Made by a program: the position numbers and the translations under genes. A stretch of DNA of 64,000 nucleotides from CAXXOK01 sp963666755 (lineage in GTDB: Bacteria > Bacillota > Clostridia > Christensenellales > Aristaeellaceae): NCBI GenBank assembly GCA_963666755.2, contig CAXXGW010000005.1, positions 86,974 to 150,973 on the forward strand, written 5' to 3'. The notes under the pieces were generated by a model, which was not told the DNA's origin, made no database searches, and saw nothing but the letters and a program-made list of their open reading frames with translations. Every line of letters begins with the position of its first letter. Position 1 is the stretch's first letter. Of this stretch, positions 37,932-48,514 are shown in pieces.

Positions 37932-40900
37932 GTCGCGCCCCGCATGGGGCGTGTGAGTTGAAATTCAAAGTTGAGGGTTTCGCCCCGGTAGGTTGCACAG
38001 GTCGCGCCCCGCATGGGGCGTGTGAGTTGAAATGCCAGCACCGGTGCCGCAGACCATGGCGTTCGCGGTCGCGCCCCGCATGGGGCGTGTGAGTTGAAAT
38101 GGAAGTTTCGCCCCAGCGACACATGATCCGGGTATGGTCGCGCCCCGCATGGGGCGTGTGAGTTGAAATCATCTCGTCCGTGAGGGCGGCATCGGTGGTC
38201 AGGTCGCGCCCCGCATGGGGCGTGTGAGTTGAAATAACGCCATTACCGCGATTACCGACGTTTACACCGGTCGCGCCCCGCATGGGGCGTGTGAGTTGAA
38301 ATGCCAGTTTTTTTGTCAGGCAGCACGGCAGGCACAAGTCGCGCCCCGCATGGGGCGTGTGAGTTGAAATGCCGCCAACATACCGTAGTGGTAGCGGTAA
38401 TAAGTCGCGCCCCGCATGGGGCGTGTGAGTTGAAATGAAAATGGAAAATGCCCTTGCGCGTACAGATTCAGGTCGCGCCCCGCATGGGGCGTGTGAGTTG
38501 AAATCTACCACAGATGAAGGTCTTGACGTTGGTGATTGTCGCGCCCCGCATGGGGCGTGTGAGTTGAAATCTTCTGGCTGTGCCACAGCTGGGTGCCGCG
38601 CCGCAGTCGCGCCCCGCATGGGGCGTGTGAGTTGAAATCTATTCTTCGATCCAACTTGATACTTCTTTTGCAGTCGCGCCCCGCATGGGGCGTGTGAGTT
38701 GAAATACTTCCTTGCACGGAAAATCTGCATACGAAATTGTCGCGCCCCGCATGGGGCGTGTGAGTTGAAATGCCCAACCACGTTTGCATAGGGTCAATTT
38801 TAATGTCGCGCCCCGCATGGGGCGTGTGAGTTGAAATCATTTCGTCAATCTTCTGTTGCTTCACCGCCAGAGTCGCGCCCCGCATGGGGCGTGTGAGTTG
38901 AAATTTATTTTAACGGAAAAATAAAGCTTGACGCAGCGGTCGCGCCCCGCATGGGGCGTGTGAGTTGAAATGCTACATCTGTTCGCCCTCCCTTCCATGC
39001 CTCTAGTCGCGCCCCGCATGGGGCGTGTGAGTTGAAATCTCCGCGCCATTTTCAACATGTATGGCACACCGGGTCGCGCCCCGCATGGGGCGTGTGAGTT
39101 GAAATCTGTGGCTGCCTGGTATGTCGCCCAGGGCGCGCAGTCGCGCCCCGCATGGGGCGTGTGAGTTGAAATTCCGTCTAGCGCATCATACTTGCCATCG
39201 TCACGGTCGCGCCCCGCATGGGGCGTGTGAGTTGAAATGTACATGCGATTCGTGAACATTACCATGCCAATGTCGCGCCCCGCATGGGGCGTGTGAGTTG
39301 AAATTTAATCCACGTACTGCCACAATGAGGGATTTACAGTCGCGCCCCGCATGGGGCGTGTGAGTTGAAATATTTTACAAAGTAGCATCTGAGGTGATAT
39401 TGGGTGTCGCGCCCCGCATGGGGCGTGTGAGTTGAAATGGGCGTGTACGTGCTGTCGCTCCAAGTTTTGGTAGGTCGCGCCCCGCATGGGGCGTGTGAGT
39501 TGAAATTTTGGTCGGGTAGGGCTTGCCCCTTTCGTCGCTGTCGCGCCCCGCATGGGGCGTGTGAGTTGAAATTGCAATGGTTTGTGCAAGTTCTGTGACC
39601 CAATTAGGTCGCGCCCCGCATGGGGCGTGTGAGTTGAAATCCCGACAAGCAAAACAAGCGTGAAATATTTAACCGTCGCGCCCCGCATGGGGCGTGTGAG
39701 TTGAAATCAACCATTTGGAAACGACATTATCGCCGCTATCCCGTCGCGCCCCGCATGGGGCGTGTGAGTTGAAATCGGATGGATTCGGCAGGGGAGCATA
39801 CCCTGTATGTCGCGCCCCGCATGGGGCGTGTGAGTTGAAATATTCCTTGTTGACAGGGGTAAACAGATCTGCAATGTCGCGCCCCGCATGGGGCGTGTGA
39901 GTTGAAATTATTCTGAAAAATTTGAAAAATCCGTCGCGGAGGTCGCGCCCCGCATGGGGCGTGTGAGTTGAAATGGTGCGGCGCACCTCGTTGGGCGTCA
40001 TCCACCCGGTCGCGCCCCGCATGGGGCGTGTGAGTTGAAATCCTCGTACTGCGCGCGCAGCTGTTGCAGGTCGTTGTCGCGCCCCGCATGGGGCGTGTGA
40101 GTTGAAATTGCGTTCCCACTGTCCAGCAGGGCCTCGTCCTCGTCGCGCCCCGCATGGGGCGTGTGAGTTGAAATCCACTACAAGCCCGCAGGACGTTTTG
40201 CAACCTCGTCGCGCCCCGCATGGGGCGTGTGAGTTGAAATTGTGGTTTCCATGTTGTGCTACCATCCTTTCAGGTCGCGCCCCGCATGGGGCGTGTGAGT
40301 TGAAATGTGCAGCATCGACGCATATACGAACCGTTGCACATGTCGCGCCCCGCATGGGGCGTGTGAGTTGAAATATGCTCCGACCGCTTCCAGAATTTTG
40401 CATATCTGGTCGCGCCCCGCATGGGGCGTGTGAGTTGAAATCATTTTCGTGTTGTGCCGCCCTGTCTGTTCGATGTAGTCGCGCCCCGCATGGGGCGTGT
40501 GAGTTGAAATGTAGCGCATAGTTCATCCAGCCGCTTGTGCGCCTGTCGCGCCCCGCATGGGGCGTGTGAGTTGAAATCCCCTTCAGTTTTCCCAGCGATT
40601 CTTCCCAGCGTTGTCGCGCCCCGCATGGGGCGTGTGAGTTGAAATTTCGGCATTGAATATGCACATAATATGCACGTTGTCGCGCCCCGCATGGGGCGTG
40701 TGAGTTGAAATGTGTTTGAAACGTGCCGCACGCAGATCATGGGCAGTCGCGCCCCGCATGGGGCGTGTGAGTTGAAATCGTGTACAAGGATGACCCGCGA
40801 GGCACAGAGCAGTCGCGCCCCGCATGGGGTGTGTGAGTTGAAATCAAAGTGCTGGATACGCCTTACACCGAAGAATGGGTCGCGCCCCGCATGGGGCGTG

Positions 40901-43900
40901 TGAGTTGAAATTCAGATCAAGCGGGACGAATGCCTCATGCTTCCGCGTCGCGCCCCGCATGGGGCGTGTGAGTTGAAATTCACGCGGCGGAGCAGCTGGC
41001 CAAGGTGGGCGAGTCGCGCCCCGCATGGGGCGTGTGAGTTGAAATGGAGTGTTGTGCGGATACGGGCCACAGTCAGCAGTCGCGCCCCGCATGGGGCGTG
41101 TGAGTTGAAATCCAACGCCGTAGCTGCCTTTGTGCGCGGTCATGTGTCGCGCCCCGCATGGGGCGTGTGAGTTGAAATGTCCTGGCGCGTGCTGTCGTAC
41201 ATGTACAATGTGGTCGCGCCCCGCATGGGGCGTGTGAGTTGAAATTTGCCGGTGGATTGGCGTTGCTGATCTCCGCGTTCGTCGCGCCCCGCATGGGGCG
41301 TGTGAGTTGAAATCCGTACATCATTCATCGTAGGGATAACAACGGGTGGTCGCGCCCCGCATGGGGCGTGTGAGTTGAAATATCTTTTCGGGGCGGTCAC
41401 GGGCCGGGCGAGGGGTCGCGCCCCGCATGGGGCGTGTGAGTTGAAATTAACCCGGAGGAGTTTGTCGTACAGGACGAACATGTCGCGCCCCGCATGGGGC
41501 GTGTGAGTTGAAATAGTTTAGTTTGATCCAATAAATGATTGTGTGAAGTCGCGCCCCGCATGGGGCGTGTGAGTTGAAATCATATACAGGCGTTTCGTCG
41601 GTAATGATCGTTTGTCGCGCCCCGCATGGGGCGTGTGAGTTGAAATTTTCCAATGCGGCCCTTGGTGGTTTCGTTCCCGTTGTCGCGCCCCGCATGGGGC
41701 GTGTGAGTTGAAATTTAATCCGCGTACTGCCACAATGAGGGATTTACAGTCGCGCCCCGCATGGGGCGTGTGAGTTGAAATATCCGTTACATGCGAAAAA
41801 CCGTGCGTTAATAGGTCGCGCCCCGCATGGGGCGTGTGAGTTGAAATTGGGGCCAGCAACGCCCTGCGGCCCCGTATCGCCGTCGCGCCCCGCATGGGGC
41901 GTGTGAGTTGAAATGGAAAAATGAGGGGGATTTTGTGCGGGCAAAGTTGTCGCGCCCCGCATGGGGCGTGTGAGTTGAAATCCAGCGGGTGCAGCTTGAT
42001 GGCGCGGCCTTCCAGTCGCGCCCCGCATGGGGCGTGTGAGTTGAAATGTCAATGCGCACGGGCAGCATGTCCAGCTCGCGGTGTCGCGCCCCGCATGGGG
42101 CGTGTGAGTTGAAATGCCTTGATACCCTTGAGGATAGCAGAAGATTTTGTCGCGCCCCGCATGGGGCGTGTGAGTTGAAATTTCATGGAAGTTGTCGGAA
42201 CCGGGGGCGTTGCCTGCGTCGCGCCCCGCATGGGGCGTGTGAGTTGAAATGGACAGCGGGGTCAGCGCCTTGGGCAGGGGATCAGCGTCGCGCCCCGCAT
42301 GGGGCGTGTGAGTTGAAATCGACCAGCCGGCGGACACGGCCATTCCGGAGATCGTCGCGCCCCGCATGGGGCGTGTGAGTTGAAATTCGTGTCAACTCTT
42401 GCTCCGATCTCAGCAACATTGTCGCGCCCCGCATGGGGCGTGTGAGTTGAAATCTATGATCACTTCGGGGAAGCCAAAAGCCCGCATTTTCGCGCCCCGC
42501 ATGGGGCGTGTGAGTTGAAATTTGGCAAGCGCTTCTGCGTCAATTTTCTGCTTCTGGTCGCGCCCCGCATGGGGCGTGTGAGTTGAAATGAGGCGGTTGG
42601 ACGGCACGAGCTGACAGCCCCAGATGTCGCGCCCCGCATGGGGCGTGTGAGTTGAAATCCTCTGCCGCGCCTGCCGCACCATCAAAGAACCGGTCGCGCC
42701 CCGCATGGGGCGTGTGAGTTGAAATCTATCCTGATTCCCTGCTTCTTGCGTTCTTCGCCCGTCGCGCCCCGCATGGGGCGTGTGAGTTGAAATCATTTCG
42801 TCAATCTTCTGTTGCTTCACCGCCAGGTCGCGCCCCGCATGGGGCGTGTGAGTTGAAATGTCGGTGTACGGCTCTGACCGGTCGATTGTCCAGAGTCGCG
42901 CCCCGCATGGGGCGTGTGAGTTGAAATTCCATTGCCAGCCCCCCTAAAACAAACTTTTACCGTCGCGCCCCGCATGGGGCGTGTGAGTTGAAATCTCGGT
43001 CTGCGCGACGCGCGTTGCCTGGTATTTGCTCTGGTCGCGCCCCGCATGGGGCGTGTGAGTTGAAATCCATGCTGGAAGTCTGAAACGTTGTCTGTTTGGC
43101 GTCGCGCCCCGCATGGGGCGTGTGAGTTGAAATGGTATACCTCAATGCCGACCGTGACGCAAGCTATCGTCGCGCCCCGCATGGGGCGTGTGAGTTGAAA
43201 TTCCCTGTCTGCGACCACTACTTCGCGCAAGCCTGTCGCGCCCCGCATGGGGCGTGTGAGTTGAAATTGGGCTGCTCTGATTGTTTTATCCCGCGCCCAG
43301 TCGCGCCCCGCATGGGGCGTGTGAGTTGAAATAAAAATCGGAATGAGCGTCTCGCTATTTTGCGCAAGTCGCGCCCCGCATGGGGCGTGTGAGTTGAAAT
43401 AATGATGTTAACGCCTTGGAGCGGATTGACTTCGTCGCGCCCCGCATGGGGCGTGTGAGTTGAAATCATGTAGCAGCCCAGCAGGTCGTTGGCCCGGAGG
43501 AGTCGCGCCCCGCATGGGGCGTGTGAGTTGAAATTTATGATCAGGCGATCAGCGACCTAAACGTTGCCGCGTCGCGCCCCGCATGGGGCGTGTGAGTTGA
43601 AATAAAGACAGCGCGTCTCCGTTTTCCAAGATTGCGGTCGCGCCCCGCATGGGGCGTGTGAGTTGAAATCTAAGTATTTGCGCGACTGTATCTTCTTTCC
43701 GTGAGTCGCGCCCCGCATGGGGCGTGTGAGTTGAAATCCTGCGGCCCCGTTTCGCCCGTATCGCCTTTGGGGCGTCGCGCCCCGCATGGGGCGTGTGAGT
43801 TGAAATTCCAGCGGCGATGGTGTCCAGCGCGGTATAGTTGGTCGCGCCCCGCATGGGGCGTGTGAGTTGAAATGTTACCCACAGGAAGCGAGAGCGTGTG

Positions 43901-45410
43901 GTAACCTGTCGCGCCCCGCATGGGGCGTGTGAGTTGAAATAATGGATCATCCACAGACTGACCGCGAAACCCCTCAGTCGCGCCCCGCATGGGGCGTGTG
44001 AGTTGAAATGCGGGCCTTGACCACCTGCCACTTGGCCGAGGGCGGTCGCGCCCCGCATGGGGCGTGTGAGTTGAAATTGGGCACCGGCCCGTTCACGGAT
44101 TCCCACAGCAGTCGCGCCCCGCATGGGGCGTGTGAGTTGAAATCCTGGACCGGTATCAATGGGTGTTTGACACGGACGTCGCGCCCCGCATGGGGCGTGT
44201 GAGTTGAAATTTGAAAGCGCACGAACGCGGCCCCTGCGCTTGCGGTCGCGCCCCGCATGGGGCGTGTGAGTTGAAATGACCAGCTCGCTGGTGTCCACAG
44301 AATCATCGTAGTCGCGCCCCGCATGGGGCGTGTGAGTTGAAATGCCATGACCGGCGATGTGTCCGAATCGCTTTCCGGTCGCGCCCCGCATGGGGCGTGT
44401 GAGTTGAAATGGAATTACTGCAAAAACAGAAGCGTCGAGCAGCATGTCGCGCCCCGCATGGGGCGTGTGAGTTGAAATGAAATGTTTCGTTACCAGCAAA
44501 TTGCAGAGCTAGTCGCGCCCCGCATGGGGCGTGTGAGTTGAAATCGTGTACAAGGATGACCCGCGAGGCACAGAGCAGTCGCGCCCCGCATGGGGCGTGT
44601 GAGTTGAAATCAAAGTGCTGGATACGCCTTACACCGAAGAATGGGTCGCGCCCCGCATGGGGCGTGTGAGTTGAAATGGTTTGCAAGGGTTTACAAACAA
44701 TCAAAGCCTGGTCGCGCCCCGCATGGGGCGTGTGAGTTGAAATTTTATCCCCAGTTGCAGGGATACGCGCGAACATAGTCGCGCCCCGCATGGGGCGTGT
44801 GAGTTGAAATGGCTGAAAAGGCCAGCGGTACGACCCCCACAGCGTCGCGCCCCGCATGGGGCGTGTGAGTTGAAATAAAGACGCGATCATGGGCGGGAAA
44901 GACCGCCTGCAGTCGCGCCCCGCATGGGGCGTGTGAGTTGAAATCAGAAAACGCTTACGAACACCGCGAGCGGCACGGGTCACGCCCCGCATGGGGCGTG
45001 TGAGTTGAAATGATATGATGCGCGAGTGCCGGAACTTCTTTGAATGTCGCGCCCCGCATGGGGCGTGTGAGTTGAAATGTAGGTGATGTACGGTAACGTT
45101 GCGCTGTCAGGGTCGCGCCCCGCATGGGGCGTGTGAGTTGAAATAACGATGTTAACGCCTTGGAACGTATCGACTTCGTCGCGCCCCGCATGGGGCGTGT
45201 GAGTTGAAATGAACGCCGCGTCATAGTCCTTGTAGATCAGGTTCGGTCGCGCCCCGCATGGGGCGTGTGAGTTGAAATATCAGGGGGCAGGGGGTGGGGG
45301 CACCACCCATCCGTCGCGCCCCGCGTGGGGCGTGTGAGTTGAAATGCTTATCATACAGGGTAAAAACCTCGTGAATTGGTCGCGCCCCGCATAGCGCGCG
45401 CACGTTTCAA
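37932..45410 (+). CRISPR. Type I-C CRISPR array, 111 full repeats plus truncated end
   Basis: I count 111 complete 33-nt repeats, first at 37932, last full one at 45313, and a truncated repeat at 45379 whose first 14 nt are intact. The repeat begins GTCGCGCCCC, has the palindrome CGCCCC-GCAT-GGGGCG, and ends GAGTTGAAAT, as in type I-C. Spacers are mostly 33-36 nt (one 39). Variant repeats are at 40812 (T for C after GGGG), 42489 (TTC for GTC), 44979 (CAC for CGC) and 45313 (GCGTG for GCATG). The leader is on the left and the degenerate end on the right, so old spacers are near 45 kb. All open frames inside are artefacts. Confidence 0.98.
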
Positions 45411-45430
45411 CGCCCATGCCTGCGCCTCCC

Positions 45431-46249
45431 TTAAAAGCAGAGGATATCGGTTACGGAGCGCTCTTCGCCGCCGCTGGGGTTGTTGAGAATCTGGCCGCGG
45501 AACCATATTTCCGCCGAGCCGCCGCCATCCAGGTTCATGGCGGTGGTTGCGCCGTAGCGGAGGAAAAGCTGTTGCAGGTTCTGCAGCGAGATGCCGCTGG
45601 AATACCCCGGCTGCCGTCCGTCAACCACGATCAGGAGATAGTGCAGCGGGCCGATCTGCCCGATGGCGGTGCGCGGCTCCAGCCGAGTATCCCGGGTGGA
45701 GATCACGTCAAATGTGGGGCTGAAGGCAACTGCCGCGCCGTCGCGTACCAGCTCCGGGCCAAACTCGAAGGTCTGCCACACGCCTTCGTTCAGCAACTGC
45801 TTGCCGAGGGTTTTCGAATCCTCCCCCTTCCGGTCGGTTTTCACGGTCATGTTGCCTGCCTGATCGAGAATCAGCAGGTTGCGGGTGGTGCCGTGGGTGC
45901 GCAGCAGCTCGCCGTTGCGGATGATAATGCCGAACTTGTGGGTGCCGCAATCATCGCCGTTGATCGCCAGAATGGCGCCGGCCTGCGAGGCCAGTTCGGA
46001 AACGGGCGCCAGCGTATCGCTGACCAGCGTTTGAAAATCGCCTGTCTGGGATAGCTGCACATCCGCCACAAAATAGGTCAGGTCCGGCTCGCTGACGCGG
46101 TTGATCACGATGGAACGCGTATCGTCCTGATACTGCCAGCCGTAGGGCGCATCGATGCAGGGCGCTTCCAGCGCGGATGCGGCGGAAGCGGTGCCTAAGA
46201 AGGTAAGGGTAAGGAGCATTGCCAGGGTTGCCATGCTTTTCTTCGCCAT
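45431..46249 (-). CDS. Secreted phosphodiester glycosidase-like (NAGPA domain) protein
   Basis: 272 residues. Signal peptide 1-26 (MAKKSMATLAMLLTLTFLG then ASA). The NAGPA/DUF2233 fold blocks are present: GAILAINGDD (91-100), GIIIRNGELL, RTAIGQ, IVVDGRQPGYSSGISLQNLQQL and MNLDGGGSAEIWF, ending GGEERSVTDI. Relatives remove GlcNAc from phosphodiesters or act on cell-envelope glycans. It is probably exported and acts on a wall polymer or capsule. ATG 46249 has GGAGG upstream. It diverges from a two-component system and carries a matching operator. Confidence 0.85.
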   Translation of the reverse strand: MAKKSMATLAMLLTLTFLGTASAASALEAPCIDAPYGWQYQDDTRSIVINRVSEPDLTYFVADVQLSQTGDFQTLVSDTLAPVSELASQAGAILAINGDDCGTHKFGIIIRNGELLRTHGTTRNLLILDQAGNMTVKTDRKGEDSKTLGKQLLNEGVWQTFEFGPELVRDGAAVAFSPTFDVISTRDTRLEPRTAIGQIGPLHYLLIVVDGRQPGYSSGISLQNLQQLFLRYGATTAMNLDGGGSAEIWFRGQILNNPSGGEERSVTDILCF

Positions 46250-46291
46250 GTCCGGTAAACCTCCTGTTTTGAACTTCCTGAAAACAAGGGC

Positions 46292-46323
46292 ATCTTACTG
46301 CCGCAGCATGAAAGGAACATGAA
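46292..46323 (-). promoter_or_regulatory. Operator and promoter of the glycosidase gene
   Basis: On the minus strand TTCATGTTCCTTTCATG (46323-46307) is a direct repeat of TTCATG with an 11-bp step, followed 9 nt later by a -10-like TAAGAT (46297-46292). No good -35 is present. The geometry fits activation by an OmpR-family regulator. Confidence 0.55.
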
Positions 46324-46345
46324 GAACGGTAGCGCGGGCACCCGG

Positions 46346-46379
46346 TTTCATCTTCCTTTCATCCCGGCCGTGCTATAAT
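46346..46379 (+). promoter_or_regulatory. Operator and promoter of the two-component operon
   Basis: TTTCATCTTCCTTTCATC (46346-46363) is a direct repeat of TTTCATC with an 11-bp step, followed 10 nt later by TATAAT (46374-46379); the -35 is poor and falls between the boxes. It mirrors the minus-strand operator at 46307-46323, so the encoded regulator probably controls both genes and itself. Confidence 0.6.
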
Positions 46380-46403
46380 GGAAGCCATGGGAGGGGGGAT
46401 CGG

Positions 46404-47078
46404 ATGCGGCTGCTGATTGTGGAAGATGACAACGCACTGCGCACGGTGCTGGGCAAGCGCCTCGCGGCAGAGGGGTACGCGGTGGACGCTTGCGCAACCG
46501 GGCCGGAAGGGCTGGATTACGCCACATCCCTGCAATATGACGGGATGATTCTGGACCTGATGCTGCCGGAGCTGGACGGGCTGGAAATCCTGCGCCGCCT
46601 GCGTGCCGCGAAAAACGGCTGCCCTGTGCTGCTGCTGACCGCGCTGGACGCCGTGGCCGACCGGGTGAAGGGGCTGAACACGGGCGCGGATGATTATCTG
46701 GTGAAACCCTTTGCGTTTGACGAGCTGCTGGCGCGGGTACGCGCGATGCTGCGCAAGCACACGCCGGATCGCTCGCCGCTGCTGACCGCCGCCGATTTGC
46801 AGCTGGATACCACCACCCGCACAGTGACGCGCGCGGGCAGGCGCATTGAGCTGACGGCCAAGGAATACGCCATGCTGGAATACTTCCTGCGCAATGCCGG
46901 GCAGGTGCTGACGCGCGACCAGATTGTCGACCATGTGTGGAATTATGAGGCCAGCTTTGCCTCCAACCTGGTGGATGTGTACGTGGGCTACCTGCGCAGC
47001 AAAATCGACAGGGACGCGCCCGTGAAGCTGTTGCATACCGTGCGCGGCGCGGGCTACGTTTTACGGGCGGAGGGGTAG
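46404..47078 (+). CDS. OmpR-family response regulator
   Basis: 224 residues. Receiver domain with acidic pair E7-D8-D9, phospho-acceptor D51 in MILDLMLPELDG, T79 in LLLTA and K101 in YLVKPF. The C-terminal winged helix contains LTAKEYAMLEYFLRN and HTVRGAGYVLRAEG. It is the DNA-binding partner of the histidine kinase that begins 2 nt downstream. ATG 46404 with GGGAGGGGGG. Direct repeats with an 11-bp step at 46346 and 46307 are its likely targets. Confidence 0.95.
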   Translation: MRLLIVEDDNALRTVLGKRLAAEGYAVDACATGPEGLDYATSLQYDGMILDLMLPELDGLEILRRLRAAKNGCPVLLLTALDAVADRVKGLNTGADDYLVKPFAFDELLARVRAMLRKHTPDRSPLLTAADLQLDTTTRTVTRAGRRIELTAKEYAMLEYFLRNAGQVLTRDQIVDHVWNYEASFASNLVDVYVGYLRSKIDRDAPVKLLHTVRGAGYVLRAEG

Positions 47079-47080
47079 CG

Positions 47081-48472
47081 GTGCGTATCCAATTACGCCT
47101 CAAGGACAAAATGACGCTTTGGTATACGCTGCTTACGCTGCTGACCGTGACGGCGTTTTCCTGCGCGCTGTACCTGATGACGGATTACGTGCTCAGCGAG
47201 ATGCTGGAAAGCTCCGTGCGCCTTTCGCTGCGGCAGGTGGTTGCGCAAATCGAAAACCGCGACGGAATGCTGACCTTTGAGGACGAGGTGCCCATCACCA
47301 ACAGCGCCATGTTTTATATCACGGAGGAAAACGGCAGCGAGCTAGCCTCCTACGGCGAGGAGATCGCCCTGTTTGATGCGGTGGAGACGCAGCCCAACGA
47401 ATTTCGGGTAGCGCAGGGCGACGGGCAACGGTGGCTGTTGCTGGATTCCGGCGTGATCACGGTGGAGCGCTCCCGCCTGCGCGTGCGGGTGGCGGGCTCG
47501 CTTGCCACCAACGACCGGGTGCTGTCCACGATGCGGCTGGTCTTTTTCGTGAGCATCCCGATCCTGCTGCTGCTTTCGCTGCTGGGCGGGCTGTTTATCG
47601 CCAAACGGTCGCTGACGCCGATCCGGCAGATCATCCGCGGGGCGGATCGGATCGCGCAGGGCGATCTGTCCGCCCGCATCCCCGCCGCGCGCGTGCGGGA
47701 CGAGCTGGGAGAGCTTACGGACACCCTCAACCGGATGCTGACCAGCGTAGAAGAAACTTTCCTGCGCGAAAAACGCTTTACATCGGACGCATCCCACGAG
47801 CTGCGCACGCCGGTGGCGGTGATCCGCGCCTATGCCGAAAGCCTGCGCGCGGAAAAGGGCCTGCCGCCGGATGCGGCCGCCGCACTGGACACGGTTATTG
47901 CCGAATGCGTACGGATGCAGAATATGATCGCACAGCTGCTGACAATCACCCGCGGGGAAGAAGGGCGCTACCCCCTGTGCATCGAGCGGCTGGAGGTGCG
48001 GGCGCTTGCCGAAGGCGTGGCGGAAACGCTGGCCGGACGGCTGGCCGAAAAGGAAACCACCCTGATGGTCGACTTGCCTGAAGGGCTGACCCTGCATGCC
48101 GACCAGAGCCTGATGACCGAGCTGCTGCTGAACCTGGTGGAAAACGCCGTGAAATACGGCAAAACCGGCGGCCATATTGCGCTGGCTGCCGGCAGGCGGG
48201 GCGATGAGGTGGAAATCCGCGTCCGGGACGATGGGATCGGCATCGCGCAGGAGGCGCTGCCGCATATCTTTGAGCGCTTTTACCGTGTGGACAGCGCGCG
48301 CGACCGCAGCGGCACGGGGCTGGGGCTTTCCATTGTGGCATGGATTGTGCGCGTGCATCAGGGGTCGGTCACGGTGCAGAGCCAGCCGGGAGAGGGCACC
48401 ACGTTTACGGTGCGGCTGCCGGATGGCCCCGCGCAAATGGCCGAGTGCGAGCCGCGACATGCTCAACCGTAA
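47081..48472 (+). CDS. Sensor histidine kinase (HAMP-HisKA)
   Basis: 463 residues, GTG start at 47081 with GGAGGGG upstream. Two membrane spans (about 14-34 and 152-174) flank an extracytoplasmic sensor of about 115 residues; a HAMP domain (175-225), HisKA with the phospho-histidine H239 in SDASHELRTPVAVI, and HATPase with the N box NLVENAVKYG, VRDDGIGI and GTGLGLSI follow. All catalytic motifs are intact. The signal is unknown; the likely regulon includes the secreted glycosidase diverging from this operon. Confidence 0.95.
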   Translation: MRIQLRLKDKMTLWYTLLTLLTVTAFSCALYLMTDYVLSEMLESSVRLSLRQVVAQIENRDGMLTFEDEVPITNSAMFYITEENGSELASYGEEIALFDAVETQPNEFRVAQGDGQRWLLLDSGVITVERSRLRVRVAGSLATNDRVLSTMRLVFFVSIPILLLLSLLGGLFIAKRSLTPIRQIIRGADRIAQGDLSARIPAARVRDELGELTDTLNRMLTSVEETFLREKRFTSDASHELRTPVAVIRAYAESLRAEKGLPPDAAAALDTVIAECVRMQNMIAQLLTITRGEEGRYPLCIERLEVRALAEGVAETLAGRLAEKETTLMVDLPEGLTLHADQSLMTELLLNLVENAVKYGKTGGHIALAAGRRGDEVEIRVRDDGIGIAQEALPHIFERFYRVDSARDRSGTGLGLSIVAWIVRVHQGSVTVQSQPGEGTTFTVRLPDGPAQMAECEPRHAQP

Positions 48473-48514
48473 GGGGTGCGGTGCAAGGCGTGCCGGTTGG
48501 CATTCCGCTTTTTC

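Noticed and set aside
37932..45403. Dozens of open frames on both strands, some over 300 codons, with repeated words such as QLTRPMRGAT, NSHAPCGAR, STHTPHAGRD or RAPHGACELK
   Set aside because: These are translations of the CRISPR repeat in its frames; each word recurs with the repeat period and no ribosome sites exist.
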